Position numbers and translations under genes: made by a program
From: an uncultured bacterium
GTDB lineage: Bacteria > Actinomycetota > Actinomycetes > S36-B12
Assembly: GCA_903940375.1 (NCBI GenBank)
Contig: CAJAKT010000314.1
Span: forward strand, 1 to 34,071
DNA: 34,071 nt
Direction: 5' to 3'
The notes under the pieces: generated by a model
Database searches by the model: none
What the model was told of the DNA's origin: nothing
Seen by the model: the letters and a program-made list of their open reading frames with translations, nothing else
Part shown: one piece after another, positions 23,600 to 31,810 of the stretch
How the letters are laid out: the number at the start of each line of letters is the position of its first letter
How positions within the stretch are numbered: position 1 is the first letter of the stretch

Positions 23600-24756
23600 T
23601 ACGGGGTCGCCAACGCCTGATCGAGATCCTCGATCAGGTCGTCGACGGTCTCGATTCCGACGGACAGGCGCACGAGGTCGGCAGGGACCTCGAGCGGACT
23701 GCCCGCAGCAGATGCATGGGTCATCCGCGCCGGGTGCTCGATCAGCGATTCGACCCCGCCGAGTGACTCACCCAGCGTGAAGACACCTGTCCGACCGCAC
23801 ACATCGACAGCCGCCTGCTCACCGGCAGCGACGCGGAAGGAGATCATGCCGCCGAAGTCGCGCATCTGCTTGCGCGCAACATCGTGACCGGGGTGTGATT
23901 CGAGCCCCGGCCAGCGAACCTCCGACACTGCAGGGTGTGCGACCAGGAACTCCGCCACGGCGCGGGCATTGGCGCTGTGCCGGTCCATGCGCACGCCGAG
24001 CGTCTTGATTCCGCGCAGCACCAACCATGAATCGAACGGCCCGGGCACCGAGCCCATAGCGTTCTGGTGGTAGATCAGCCGCTCGGCAAGGTCTTCATCT
24101 GCGGTGACAAGGGCACCGCCGACAACGTCGCTGTGACCCCCGAGGTACTTGGTGGTGCTGTGTGCCACCACATCCGCACCGAGCAGCAGGGGCTGCTGCA
24201 GGTACGGCGAGGCGAAGGTGTTGTCGACGACGAGGATCGCACCTGCCGCATGTGCGACGTCTGCGAGCGCAGCGATGTCGGCGATGTTCAGCAGCGGGTT
24301 CGTCGGAGTCTCGACCCAGACGACCTTGGTGCGGCCCGGAATGATCGCTGCCGCGACGGCATCCGGATCGGTCAGCGAGGCGGGCGTGTGATCGAGACCC
24401 CACGGCGCGGCAACCCTGGCGAACAGGCGGTAGGTGCCGCCGTAGGCATCGTCAGGGATGACGGCATGGTCGCCGGGACGACACACGGCGCGAAGGAGAG
24501 TGTCTTCCGCGGCAAGGCCGGAGGCGAAGGCCAGGCCCGTTGCGCCGGGCAGCCCGGGCGCCTCCAGCGATGCCAGGCACTCCTGCAGGGCGGTGCGCGT
24601 CGGGTTGGCGCTCCTCGAGTACTCGTATCCCCCGCGCAGGCCACCGACCCCGTCCTGCGCATATGTCGACACCTGGTAGATCGGTGTGACGACCGCGCCC
24701 GTCAACGGGTCCGGCTCCTGACCAGCGTGAATCGCCCGAGTTTCGAATCCGTCCAT
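23599..24756 (-). CDS. metB: Cystathionine gamma-synthase (Cys/Met metabolism PLP enzyme)
   Basis: 385 residues. YSRSANPTRTALQECLASLE, FASGLAAEDTLL, DNTFASPYLQQPL and the PLP-lysine motif HSTTKYLGGHSD are intact, and the C-terminus GGVESLIEHPARMTHA plus LVRLSVGIE is family-typical. It joins an activated homoserine to cysteine to form cystathionine; the same fold also serves gamma-lyases, so some uncertainty over direction remains. ATG start at 24756, with TAGGGT 7 bases upstream. In this window it belongs with cbs, suggesting both directions of the Met-Cys interconversion are available. Confidence 0.92.
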   Translation of the reverse strand: MDGFETRAIHAGQEPDPLTGAVVTPIYQVSTYAQDGVGGLRGGYEYSRSANPTRTALQECLASLEAPGLPGATGLAFASGLAAEDTLLRAVCRPGDHAVIPDDAYGGTYRLFARVAAPWGLDHTPASLTDPDAVAAAIIPGRTKVVWVETPTNPLLNIADIAALADVAHAAGAILVVDNTFASPYLQQPLLLGADVVAHSTTKYLGGHSDVVGGALVTADEDLAERLIYHQNAMGSVPGPFDSWLVLRGIKTLGVRMDRHSANARAVAEFLVAHPAVSEVRWPGLESHPGHDVARKQMRDFGGMISFRVAAGEQAAVDVCGRTGVFTLGESLGGVESLIEHPARMTHASAAGSPLEVPADLVRLSVGIETVDDLIEDLDQALATP

Positions 24757-24762
24757 GTCACG

Positions 24763-24769
24763 TACCCTA
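24763..24769. promoter_or_regulatory. Overlapping -10 elements between metB and msrA
   Basis: TACCCTA reads as TACCCT on the plus strand (24763-24768, 6 bases before the msrA GTG) and as TAGGGT on the minus strand (24764-24769, 7 bases before the metB ATG). Five bases are shared. The whole divergent gap is 18 bases, so both mRNAs should be leaderless. Confidence 0.55.
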
Positions 24770-24774
24770 GGGCG

Positions 24775-25428
24775 GTGAACATCTTCAGCCGCGGCGCGTC
24801 CCGCATGGTCGCCCCCGAGGGCGCCCTCCCCGGACGCAGCACGGTGCTGCTCCCCCAGCCCGCTCCTCATGCCGTCCTCGGCACGTCGCTCACCGGGCCG
24901 TGGCCCGACGGCACCGAGGTCCTTCACCTCGCAATGGGCTGCTTCTGGGGCGCAGAGGAGCTGCTCTGGCGCCTGCCGGGCGTCGTCACCACGAGCGTGG
25001 GATACATGGGCGGCTTCACGCCCAACCCCACGTACGAAGAGGTCTGCACCGGGCTCACCGGCCAGACCGAGACGGCTCTTGTCGCCTACGACCCCTCGGC
25101 CATCTCCACGTACGAGGTGCTCAAGGCCTTCTGGGAGAACCACGACCCGACTCAGGGCTATCGCCAGGGCAACGATGCCGGCACGCAGTACCGCAGCGCG
25201 ATCTACTACATGAACGATGGGCAGCGCGATCTCATCGAGCGCACGCGCGATGCCTATGCCGCCGTCATCAGTGCACGCGGCTACCCCGACATCACCACCG
25301 AGATCGCGCCGGCCACGTCGACCAGCTACTTCCTTGCTGAGGACTACCACCAGCAGTACCTCTACAAGAATCCCAACGGCTACCGCTGCCACGCCAACAC
25401 CGGTCTGGCACTGCCTACGCTGTCGTAG
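24775..25428 (+). CDS. msrA: Peptide methionine-(S)-sulfoxide reductase
   Basis: 217 residues. GCFWG with catalytic Cys56, GYMGGFTPNPTYEEVC, FWENHDPTQGYRQGNDAGTQYRS and the substrate-binding AEDYHQQYLYKNPNGY are intact; Cys205 near the C-terminus (GYRCHANTG) is the likely resolving Cys. It repairs oxidised methionine in proteins. The 50-residue N-terminal extension before GCFWG is the longer form common in many bacteria. GTG start at 24775. Its last 14 bases overlap the end of the histidine kinase gene on the other strand. Confidence 0.95.
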   Translation: MNIFSRGASRMVAPEGALPGRSTVLLPQPAPHAVLGTSLTGPWPDGTEVLHLAMGCFWGAEELLWRLPGVVTTSVGYMGGFTPNPTYEEVCTGLTGQTETALVAYDPSAISTYEVLKAFWENHDPTQGYRQGNDAGTQYRSAIYYMNDGQRDLIERTRDAYAAVISARGYPDITTEIAPATSTSYFLAEDYHQQYLYKNPNGYRCHANTGLALPTLS

Positions 25429-26854
25429 AGCCCTCAATCGGAAGGGTGAAGCCGAACGTCGACCCCACACCGATTTCGCTCGTGACGAAGACCGCACCGC
25501 CGTGCGCCTCGACGATCGACAGCACGATCGCCAGCCCCAGGCCGCTCCCGCCCCGGACGCGAGTACGCGCATCGTCCGTTCGATACAGCCGTTCGAACAC
25601 GCGTGCGCGTTCGTCCTCCGTGAGCCCGACTCCCCGATCGGTCACGCGGACACGAACCCCGCGAGCAGAGCCATCGATGCCGACGGCGATCGGCGCCTCA
25701 GGCACGGAGTAGCGCATCGCATTGGAGAGAAGGTTGTCCATGACCTGACGAAGTCGCCTGGAATCACCCCTGACGACCGCTGCCTCGTTCGCGAGATCAA
25801 TGATGAATTCCCGGTCGGGCTCAACAGTCTTCGCGGAGGCCACCGCTTCACCCACGACCTGTCGCAGGTCGAGGTCTTCGAGATCCAGCGGCCGGTGCTC
25901 ATCAAGCCGAGCAAGCAGCTGGAGATCGTCGACCAGGCCACCCATGCGTGCGGCCTCGTCCTGGATCCGAGCCAGCGCCACCAATGGATCCTCGGCCGCG
26001 CCCTGCTCGATCAGTTCCGCGTAGCCACGGATGCTGGTGAGCGGCGTGCGCAACTCATGACCGGCGTCGGCCACGAACTGGCGCATTCGCTCCTCGGAGG
26101 CACGGGCCTGACTCTCGGATTCCTGCTGCGCGGCAAAGGAATCCTCAATCCGCGTGACCATGGTGTTGAAGGCCGTCGACAGTTCGTGGACCTCCGCACT
26201 GGCCGCGCCATCCTCCGCAGCGCGAACACTCAGGTCGCCCGCAGTGATCTGCTTCGCCGCATCGGCCATGTCGTCCAGCGGGCGCAGACTCCGCCGAACG
26301 ATGACGTAGCCGACTCCTCCGGCGATGACCACCACCGCCAGCCCGACAAGAACTTGAAGCAGGATGAGCTGCCGCATTGTTGCCTGCATGTCGGCCATCG
26401 AGGCCGCTGCAACTGCCCAGCCCTGATCCCCCACCAGCGGCTTGACGAGGACGCGCCACTCCGGTCCGGCGGCCACCGAACCGACGCTGAACGGCTGGCC
26501 CTGCAGTGCTGCCAGCTCACTGACTGCGGGTACCGCAGGAGCAGGACCCGAGTCGCTCGCAGACGTGCTCAGCACGACCGGCGCACGGCCGTCGGCATAA
26601 AGGAAGGCGAGGTAGAAGCTCGACGGTGGCCGTGGGCCCTGACCCTCCACGGCATTGTCCGGTGGCGGCCCCACGGCCGCCGTCGCGAAGGGCCCCATGC
26701 CTCCCGCCAGCTGCTCATCGACCCGGTCGAACCAGAACCCCCGAAGCGCAGTCGTCGCGATCACGCTGAGGATCACGATCCCCAGGGAGAGCAGGACCAC
26801 GATCACGACGGTGAGCTGCACCCGCAAGCTCCGTCGCGTCACGGCGCCCATCAC
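25415..26854 (-). CDS. Sensor histidine kinase, PhoR-like
   Basis: 479 residues. Two membrane segments (about 14-34 and 163-186) enclose an extracytoplasmic sensor of about 130 residues without Cys; a HAMP domain follows (RRSLRPLDDMADAAKQITAGDL). The H-box is FVADAGHELRTPLTSIRGYAEL with His266 as phosphorylation site; then the N-box LLSNAMRYS, G1 DRGVGL and G2 GGSGLGLAIV. All catalytic boxes are intact. Partner of the response regulator that it overlaps by four bases. Closest in form to the PhoR/MprB-type actinobacterial kinases. Confidence 0.93.
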   Translation of the reverse strand: MMGAVTRRSLRVQLTVVIVVLLSLGIVILSVIATTALRGFWFDRVDEQLAGGMGPFATAAVGPPPDNAVEGQGPRPPSSFYLAFLYADGRAPVVLSTSASDSGPAPAVPAVSELAALQGQPFSVGSVAAGPEWRVLVKPLVGDQGWAVAAASMADMQATMRQLILLQVLVGLAVVVIAGGVGYVIVRRSLRPLDDMADAAKQITAGDLSVRAAEDGAASAEVHELSTAFNTMVTRIEDSFAAQQESESQARASEERMRQFVADAGHELRTPLTSIRGYAELIEQGAAEDPLVALARIQDEAARMGGLVDDLQLLARLDEHRPLDLEDLDLRQVVGEAVASAKTVEPDREFIIDLANEAAVVRGDSRRLRQVMDNLLSNAMRYSVPEAPIAVGIDGSARGVRVRVTDRGVGLTEDERARVFERLYRTDDARTRVRGGSGLGLAIVLSIVEAHGGAVFVTSEIGVGSTFGFTLPIEGSTTA

Positions 26855-27561
26855 GTCCGGGCCTTCCGCAGGACGTAGCCGACACCCCGAACGGTGTGGA
26901 TCAGCGGCGACGCATCCACGTCCACCTTCCGGCGCAGATAGGAGATGTACGACTCGACCACGTTCATCTCACCGCCGAAGTCGTACTGCCAGACGTGGTC
27001 GAGGATCTGCGCCTTGCTGACGACTGTCTCGGCGTTCTCGACGAGATACGCGAGCAGACGGAACTCCGTCGGCGAGAGCATGATCTCGCGAGCACCGCGG
27101 CTGACCTCGTGGGCAGACTCATCAAGTGTCAGGTCGTCGTACCGCAACACATCGTGGCGTGAGCGCATCTCGTGCTTGCCCGTGCGCTTGAGAACGACAC
27201 GGATGCGGGCAACCACCTCGCTGAGGCTGAAGGGCTTGACGATGTAGTCGTCGCCTCCGATGGTGAGTCCGGTGACGCGGTCATCCACAGCATCCTTGGC
27301 GGTCAGAAAGAGCACCGGGAACTGGTAGCCGTCGGCTCGCAGGCTGCGCACCAGGTCGAAGCCGCTCAGGCCGGGCATCATCACATCGGTGACCATGAGG
27401 TCTGGCTTCATCTCCTTGGCAACCCGAAGGGCCGTCGCTCCGTCGAGGCAGGTGACGACCTCAAAGCCGTGGAATCGCAAACTCGCCTGCAGGAGCTCGA
27501 CGATGTTCGGCTCGTCGTCCACGACCAACAGCCGGGCCTCCGGGGGGTTGATCTGGGTCAC
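26851..27561 (-). CDS. OmpR-family response regulator, PhoP-like
   Basis: 236 residues. Receiver domain with Asp15-Asp16, phospho-acceptor Asp59 (VTDVMMP), FLTAKD and VKPFS; winged-helix DNA-binding domain ending RGVGYVLRK. The opening PPEARLLVVDDEPNIVELL and the parts SPTEFRLL, LDHVWQYDFGGEMNVVESYISYLRRK are strikingly like mycobacterial PhoP. Start: GTG at 27561, which keeps the N-terminus colinear with that family; an AAGACT hexamer 6 bases upstream would fit a leaderless mRNA. Longer starts would run through the repeat array. TCACAGC overlaps the start codon itself. Probably controls itself and the divergent exporter. Confidence 0.92.
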   Translation of the reverse strand: MTQINPPEARLLVVDDEPNIVELLQASLRFHGFEVVTCLDGATALRVAKEMKPDLMVTDVMMPGLSGFDLVRSLRADGYQFPVLFLTAKDAVDDRVTGLTIGGDDYIVKPFSLSEVVARIRVVLKRTGKHEMRSRHDVLRYDDLTLDESAHEVSRGAREIMLSPTEFRLLAYLVENAETVVSKAQILDHVWQYDFGGEMNVVESYISYLRRKVDVDASPLIHTVRGVGYVLRKART

Positions 27562-27564
27562 AGC
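27558..27564 (+). promoter_or_regulatory. Isolated TCACAGC heptamer over the phoP-like start codon
   Basis: An exact TCACAGC lies across the GTG start of the response regulator. It is 36 bases from the first phased copy and not in phase with the array; it could be an accessory repressor site or chance. Confidence 0.35.
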
Positions 27565-27593
27565 ACCAGTCTTGCGGGGAAAGCGTGGGGATG

Positions 27594-27622
27594 GCTGTGG
27601 GAACACTGTGAGATTCCTGTGA
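27594..27622 (-). promoter_or_regulatory. PhoP-box-like array, phoP side (three heptamers, 11-base period)
   Basis: On the minus strand, heptamers TCACAGG, TCACAGT and CCACAGC occupy plus-strand positions 27616, 27605 and 27594, exactly 11 bases apart. The direct repeat TCACAGC with a 4-base spacer is the known site of Mycobacterium tuberculosis PhoP. They read toward the response regulator gene and end about 20 bases before a possible -10, so they should mediate autoregulation. Confidence 0.7.
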
Positions 27623-27640
27623 ATCCGGGCGCGGGCAACC

Positions 27641-27680
27641 TCACAGGTGACCCACACGGCGTTCACAGGGTCGTCACAGG
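27641..27680 (+). promoter_or_regulatory. PhoP-box-like array, exporter side
   Basis: TCACAGG occurs at 27641, 27663 and 27674, with a degenerate CCACACG at 27652; all four are in an exact 11-base phase on the plus strand and read toward the exporter operon. A weak -10 (CATCGT, 27690-27695) follows 9 bases after the last copy and 6 bases before the ATG at 27702. Confidence 0.7.
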
Positions 27681-27701
27681 TTCATGGAACATCGTGGCGG
27701 C

Positions 27702-29450
27702 ATGAAGCGACGCATCGTGTGGATCAACGTGGGTCTGGCCCTCGTCATCGTGGCGGCCGGCGTCGGCGCCTACTTCCTGCTGTTCGCTCCGAAGGCCGCC
27801 GTCGCCACGGGCCGAACGGTCACCGTCCAGACGGGCACGGTCAGTGAGACCGTCACCGCCACCGGGACCGTCGAAACGGCCGGCACGCTGGAGCTCGCCT
27901 TCACAAGCGGCGGCACCGTGTCGAGCATCCGGGTGGCCGAGGGCGACACGGTCCGCTCGGGCAAGGCACTCGTCAGCCTCAATAGCTCCGCAGCGCGTCA
28001 GTCACTCACCCAGGCACGCGCCTCCTACGTGCAGGCCGTGACGGGTGCCGAGTCGACCACACAGTCCGTCGCCGATGCCACGCAGTCGCTCGCCAGCGCC
28101 CGGACTACGGCGAAGCTGAACAAGACTGGCTACGAGCAGGCCGTCGCACAGGCGAAGACCGCCGTGACGGATGCCCAAGAGGCCTGGTCCGACTCCTGCC
28201 TCGACCCCGCCGGCACCTGCCCATCTTCGGATGCCTGGTCGCAGTTGCGCGCCGCCGAGGCTGATGTGAGCACCGCCAAGACGGCATATGACCAGGCCGT
28301 CCAGAACGCCACACTCGATGAGACGACGAACAATCTCAAGGTGAGCCAGGCGGCCGCCACCGTCACCACCTCGCTGGCCAAGCAGAGCAGCGACTGCTCG
28401 ACGTACGGTTCGACGTCGAATCAGTGCGTTACCGCAAATACGTCAGTCACCAGCGCCCAGCAGCAGTACGCCCTGGCACTCAACGCCCAGACGGTGGCCA
28501 CTGCACAGGGACTGCAGAACCTCGCGAACGCGGATACCAGGATCACCACCGCCAACATTGCGCTGCACAAGCTCCAGACCGGGCTGCCCGCACAGGCTGC
28601 CGACGGCATCACGGCGGCCCAGGATGGCCTTGAGTCGGCACTGCTCGCCCAGACGAAGGGCCTGGCCAACGATCAGGACCTGATCCGCAAGGCCGAGGAG
28701 TCGCTCGCCAGCATCCAGACGACGGCTTCGGCCGTCGACACCGGCAACGGCGCGCAGACGGCCGCGCAGGCCTCGATCGACGTCGCCGAAGCTGGGCTGA
28801 CCATCGCTCGGCAGGCACTGCTCGACACCACCCTGCACGCACCGGTCGCCGGAACCGTCGCAGCGGTCGATGTCACCGCCGATCAGACGGTGCCGGCCGG
28901 CACCACCGTGGTGACCCTTATCCCCCAGGCCGCCTACCAGATTGTTGCCGGCTTCTCGGAGGCCGATGCGACAAAGGTTGCCGTGGGCCAGACCGCGGCC
29001 ATCACCTTTGATGCGCTGGCCGGCGGCACGGCTGCCGGGACGGTGACGGCTGTCGACATCCTGCCGACAGAGGGGGCGAACGTCACGACCTACGGTGTCA
29101 CCATCACCCTCGGCGAGGTTCCCGACGGCCTCAGGGCGGGCATGAGCGCGAGCGTCGTCGTCACCACGGCTGAGGCCGCTGACGTGCTCTGGGCACCCAC
29201 AGCCGCCATCACCACGGCAGGTGGGCAGAGCACCGTGACAGTCCGGGTGAACGGCGTCGACACGGTGACGCCCGTGATCGTCGGGCTTGCCGGAGACTCC
29301 GGCACGCAGATCACCAGCGGCGTCGCCGCGGGTGACCAGCTCGTCGTGACGTCCACCGACTCCGGCTCGTCGGACAGCGGCTTCCCGATGGGCGGCATCC
29401 CCGGTGGCGGATCCGGTGGCCCACCTGGGGTTGGTGGTGGTCCCCAGTGA
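27702..29450 (+). CDS. MacA/HlyD-like adaptor protein of an ABC exporter
   Basis: 582 residues. One N-terminal membrane anchor (about 5-26), a lipoyl-like half (VTATGTVETAGTLELAFTSGG, VAEGDTVRSGKALVSL), a long helical hairpin (about 95-385), the second lipoyl half (HAPVAGTVAAVDV), beta-barrel and membrane-proximal domains, and a Gly/Pro-rich tail. The helical region carries two short Cys loops (Cys166/Cys173 and Cys232/Cys242) that may form disulfides. It should link the permease to the outside or to the cell wall. ATG 27702 is preferred because a -10-like hexamer stands 6 bases upstream; ATG 27684 is in frame and possible. First gene of the exporter operon. Confidence 0.9.
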   Translation: MKRRIVWINVGLALVIVAAGVGAYFLLFAPKAAVATGRTVTVQTGTVSETVTATGTVETAGTLELAFTSGGTVSSIRVAEGDTVRSGKALVSLNSSAARQSLTQARASYVQAVTGAESTTQSVADATQSLASARTTAKLNKTGYEQAVAQAKTAVTDAQEAWSDSCLDPAGTCPSSDAWSQLRAAEADVSTAKTAYDQAVQNATLDETTNNLKVSQAAATVTTSLAKQSSDCSTYGSTSNQCVTANTSVTSAQQQYALALNAQTVATAQGLQNLANADTRITTANIALHKLQTGLPAQAADGITAAQDGLESALLAQTKGLANDQDLIRKAEESLASIQTTASAVDTGNGAQTAAQASIDVAEAGLTIARQALLDTTLHAPVAGTVAAVDVTADQTVPAGTTVVTLIPQAAYQIVAGFSEADATKVAVGQTAAITFDALAGGTAAGTVTAVDILPTEGANVTTYGVTITLGEVPDGLRAGMSASVVVTTAEAADVLWAPTAAITTAGGQSTVTVRVNGVDTVTPVIVGLAGDSGTQITSGVAAGDQLVVTSTDSGSSDSGFPMGGIPGGGSGGPPGVGGGPQ

Positions 29451-30136
29451 CCCCTGTCATCTCCCTTCAGCAGATCACGAAGGTGTACGGCGCAGGCGAG
29501 ACCGAGGTGCAGGCTCTTCGCGGCATCGACCTGACCGTCAACCGCGGCGACTACCTAGCAATCATGGGCGCATCCGGTTCCGGCAAGTCCACGCTGATGA
29601 ACATCATCGGTGCCCTGGACATCGCTTCGTCCGGCCATTACGAACTCGACGGCATCAACATCGACTCCCTCGATGAATCCGCGCTGTCGATCGTGCGCAA
29701 TCGGAAGATCGGGTTCATCTTCCAGTCGTTCAACCTCATCCCCCGCACGACCGCCCTCGCCAACGTGGAACTCCCCTTGCTCTACCGCGGCGTGGGACGC
29801 CGGGAACGCACAACCCGAGCGACGGCGGCGCTCGGTGCCGTCGGTCTCGCCGACCGCACCCACCACGAGCCGAACGAGCTCTCCGGCGGGCAGCAGCAAC
29901 GGGTGGCAGTGGCTCGAGCCCTGGTGGCCGAGCCGTCGCTTCTCCTCGCCGATGAGCCCACCGGCAACCTCGACAGCAGGTCGACGTCCGACGTACTGGA
30001 CCTGATGGACCAGATGCACGCGCAGGGGCGCACGATCGTAATGATCACGCACGAGGACAGCGTCGCCGCCCGTGCCGACCGGATCATCACGCTGATCGAC
30101 GGCCTCATCTCCAGTGATCATCGGACCACGCGATGA
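29447..30136 (+). CDS. MacB/LolD-like ABC transporter ATP-binding protein
   Basis: 229 residues. Walker A GASGSGKST, Q-loop FIFQSFNLIPRTTALAN, signature LSGGQQQRVAVARAL, Walker B LLLADEPTGNLDS and H-switch ITHED are complete; the spacing is that of the MacB/LolD/FtsE group. GTG start overlapping the adaptor stop by four bases. It energises the following FtsX-type permease by mechanotransmission rather than transporting through the membrane core. Confidence 0.95.
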   Translation: MTPVISLQQITKVYGAGETEVQALRGIDLTVNRGDYLAIMGASGSGKSTLMNIIGALDIASSGHYELDGINIDSLDESALSIVRNRKIGFIFQSFNLIPRTTALANVELPLLYRGVGRRERTTRATAALGAVGLADRTHHEPNELSGGQQQRVAVARALVAEPSLLLADEPTGNLDSRSTSDVLDLMDQMHAQGRTIVMITHEDSVAARADRIITLIDGLISSDHRTTR

Positions 30137-31344
30137 ACATCTACGAAACCCTGAGAATCGGGCTGCGCGGGATCGGCGCCAACCGGCTCCGGTCCGGGCT
30201 CACGGTGCTCGGCATCCTCATCGGTGTCGCGGCGGTCATCATTCTCGTTGCCGTGGGCAACGGGACGACCCAGTCGGTCACGTCGAATCTCGAGAGCCTC
30301 GGAACGAACACGCTCACCGTCCGCCACGGCACGTTCGGTCAGCCCGGTGCGGAGACGCGCACTCAGTTCAAGGACCTCACCGTCGCCGATGCGAAGGCAC
30401 TCATGGATGCGGACGTCGCACCGGATGTCAAGAGCGCGTCACCCGTCGTCACGTCCCAGTCAACGTGCAGTTACGAGGGGACGACACATGCCACCTCGAT
30501 CACGGGGACGTGGCCTTCCTACTTCGAGGCATCAAACTCGAAGGTCAGCACCGGCAACTACTTCATCAACGACGACGTGATCAGCGCTCGTCGCAACATC
30601 GTCATCGGCCAGACCGTCGTCGATGAGCTGTTCGGCGTGGTCGATCCCGTCGGCAAGCAGATCTACTGCGATGGCACGCCCTTCACCGTTGTCGGCGTGC
30701 TCGAGTCCAAGGGCTCCTCGGGCTTCAGTGACGCAGACGACACGGCGATTGCTCCGCTGACGACCGTTCAGAACCACCTCACCGGCTACCGCAGCCTGGA
30801 CTCGGTGCTGGTTCAGTCCTCATCCTCCGAAGTCATGGACTCTGCCCAGTCCGAGGTCTACTCGATTCTGGATGACCGGCACAGCATCACCGACACCACT
30901 GCGCGGGACTACCAGGTTCTGAACCAGGCCACCCTGCTGTCCGCCGTCGAGGAGACGACCTCGCTGCTCACCATCCTGCTCGGCTCCGTCGCCGCCATCA
31001 GCCTGCTGGTGGGAGGCATCGGCATCACGAACATCATGCTGGTCACCGTCACGGAGCGGACGCGCGAGATCGGCATCCGCAAGGCAATCGGCGCGAGCAA
31101 GGGCGCGATCCTCGGACAGTTCCTCGTTGAGGCCACTGTGCTCTCCGTCATCGGTGGAGCCGCCGGCGTGCTGCTGGCACTGATCGTGACTCGCTTCTCC
31201 GTCATGGGCATCACGCCCATCGTCATGCCCGCATCAGTCGCTGCCGCGTTCGGCGTATCGGTCGCCATCGGACTGTTCTTCGGCAGCTACCCAGCCAATC
31301 GAGCCGCATCCCTTCGACCGATCGAGGCGTTGAGACATGAGTGA
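30133..31344 (+). CDS. MacB-like FtsX-type permease
   Basis: 403 residues. Four membrane segments: one at about 20-43 and three at the C-terminus (about 275-385). The extracytoplasmic domain between (about 45-270, MacB_PCD type) holds two Cys (STCSYEG and QIYCDGT). Typical MacB parts: RIGLRGIGANRLRSGLTVLGILIGVAAVI, LVGGIGITNIMLVTVTERTREIGIRKAIGA and YPANRAASLRPIEALRHE. ATG start overlaps the ATPase stop (ATGA). Substrate unknown: candidates are lipoproteins, peptides or lipids. Confidence 0.94.
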   Translation: MNIYETLRIGLRGIGANRLRSGLTVLGILIGVAAVIILVAVGNGTTQSVTSNLESLGTNTLTVRHGTFGQPGAETRTQFKDLTVADAKALMDADVAPDVKSASPVVTSQSTCSYEGTTHATSITGTWPSYFEASNSKVSTGNYFINDDVISARRNIVIGQTVVDELFGVVDPVGKQIYCDGTPFTVVGVLESKGSSGFSDADDTAIAPLTTVQNHLTGYRSLDSVLVQSSSSEVMDSAQSEVYSILDDRHSITDTTARDYQVLNQATLLSAVEETTSLLTILLGSVAAISLLVGGIGITNIMLVTVTERTREIGIRKAIGASKGAILGQFLVEATVLSVIGGAAGVLLALIVTRFSVMGITPIVMPASVAAAFGVSVAIGLFFGSYPANRAASLRPIEALRHE

Positions 31345-31810
31345 CGAGAACCTCACCAACCTGCTGGCCAGGCGCGAGCATGCCCGCCCGAATCGGATCA
31401 CCTGGGTGCTCCTCACCCTGCTGGTGCTGATGGTCGGCTTCATGGGCGGAGCGGTTGCGACCCAGACGTTCGGCTCCTCGGGCGCGTCAGGCTTCCCCGG
31501 GCCCCTGCCCGCGATGCCCGCGGGCCTATCCGCCCCAGGAGGCGGATCGACTCCCGCCGGCATGACGCTGGGAACGGTCAAGCTGGTCGACGGACGCAAT
31601 CTCTACCTCACCACCGCGGCCGGCGCGACCGTGAAGGTGATCGTGCCCGAGACGGCGTCGGTGACGTCGCAGGCCGACACGGCCCTCACCGACCTCACCA
31701 GCGGCGCCACCGTCATCGTGCGAGGGGAGGCGGCCACCGACGGCACCGTCACCGCCACCTCCGTTTCCGAGGGTGGTCTGCCCGGGTCACCGGCACAAGG
31801 AGCGAACTGA
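31337..31810 (+). CDS. Membrane-anchored DUF5666-like protein of the exporter operon
   Basis: 157 residues. One membrane segment (about 22-43), a Gly/Pro/Ser-rich linker, then a small beta-rich domain (about 76-145, GTVKLVDGRNLYLTTAAG, GATVIVRGEAATDGTVTATSV) that looks like the OB-like DUF5666 fold. The start overlaps the permease by 8 bases, implying translational coupling. Function unknown; possibly an extracytoplasmic accessory part of the exporter. Confidence 0.8.
   Translation: MSDENLTNLLARREHARPNRITWVLLTLLVLMVGFMGGAVATQTFGSSGASGFPGPLPAMPAGLSAPGGGSTPAGMTLGTVKLVDGRNLYLTTAAGATVKVIVPETASVTSQADTALTDLTSGATVIVRGEAATDGTVTATSVSEGGLPGSPAQGAN

Noticed and set aside
25217..26878. 553-residue plus-strand frame opposite the histidine kinase
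   Set aside because: Antisense shadow; the kinase frame has H, N and G boxes.
27562..27666. Longer N-terminus for the PhoP-like regulator
   Set aside because: The extension is rich in Arg/Pro, has no match to the family and runs through the phased binding-site array.
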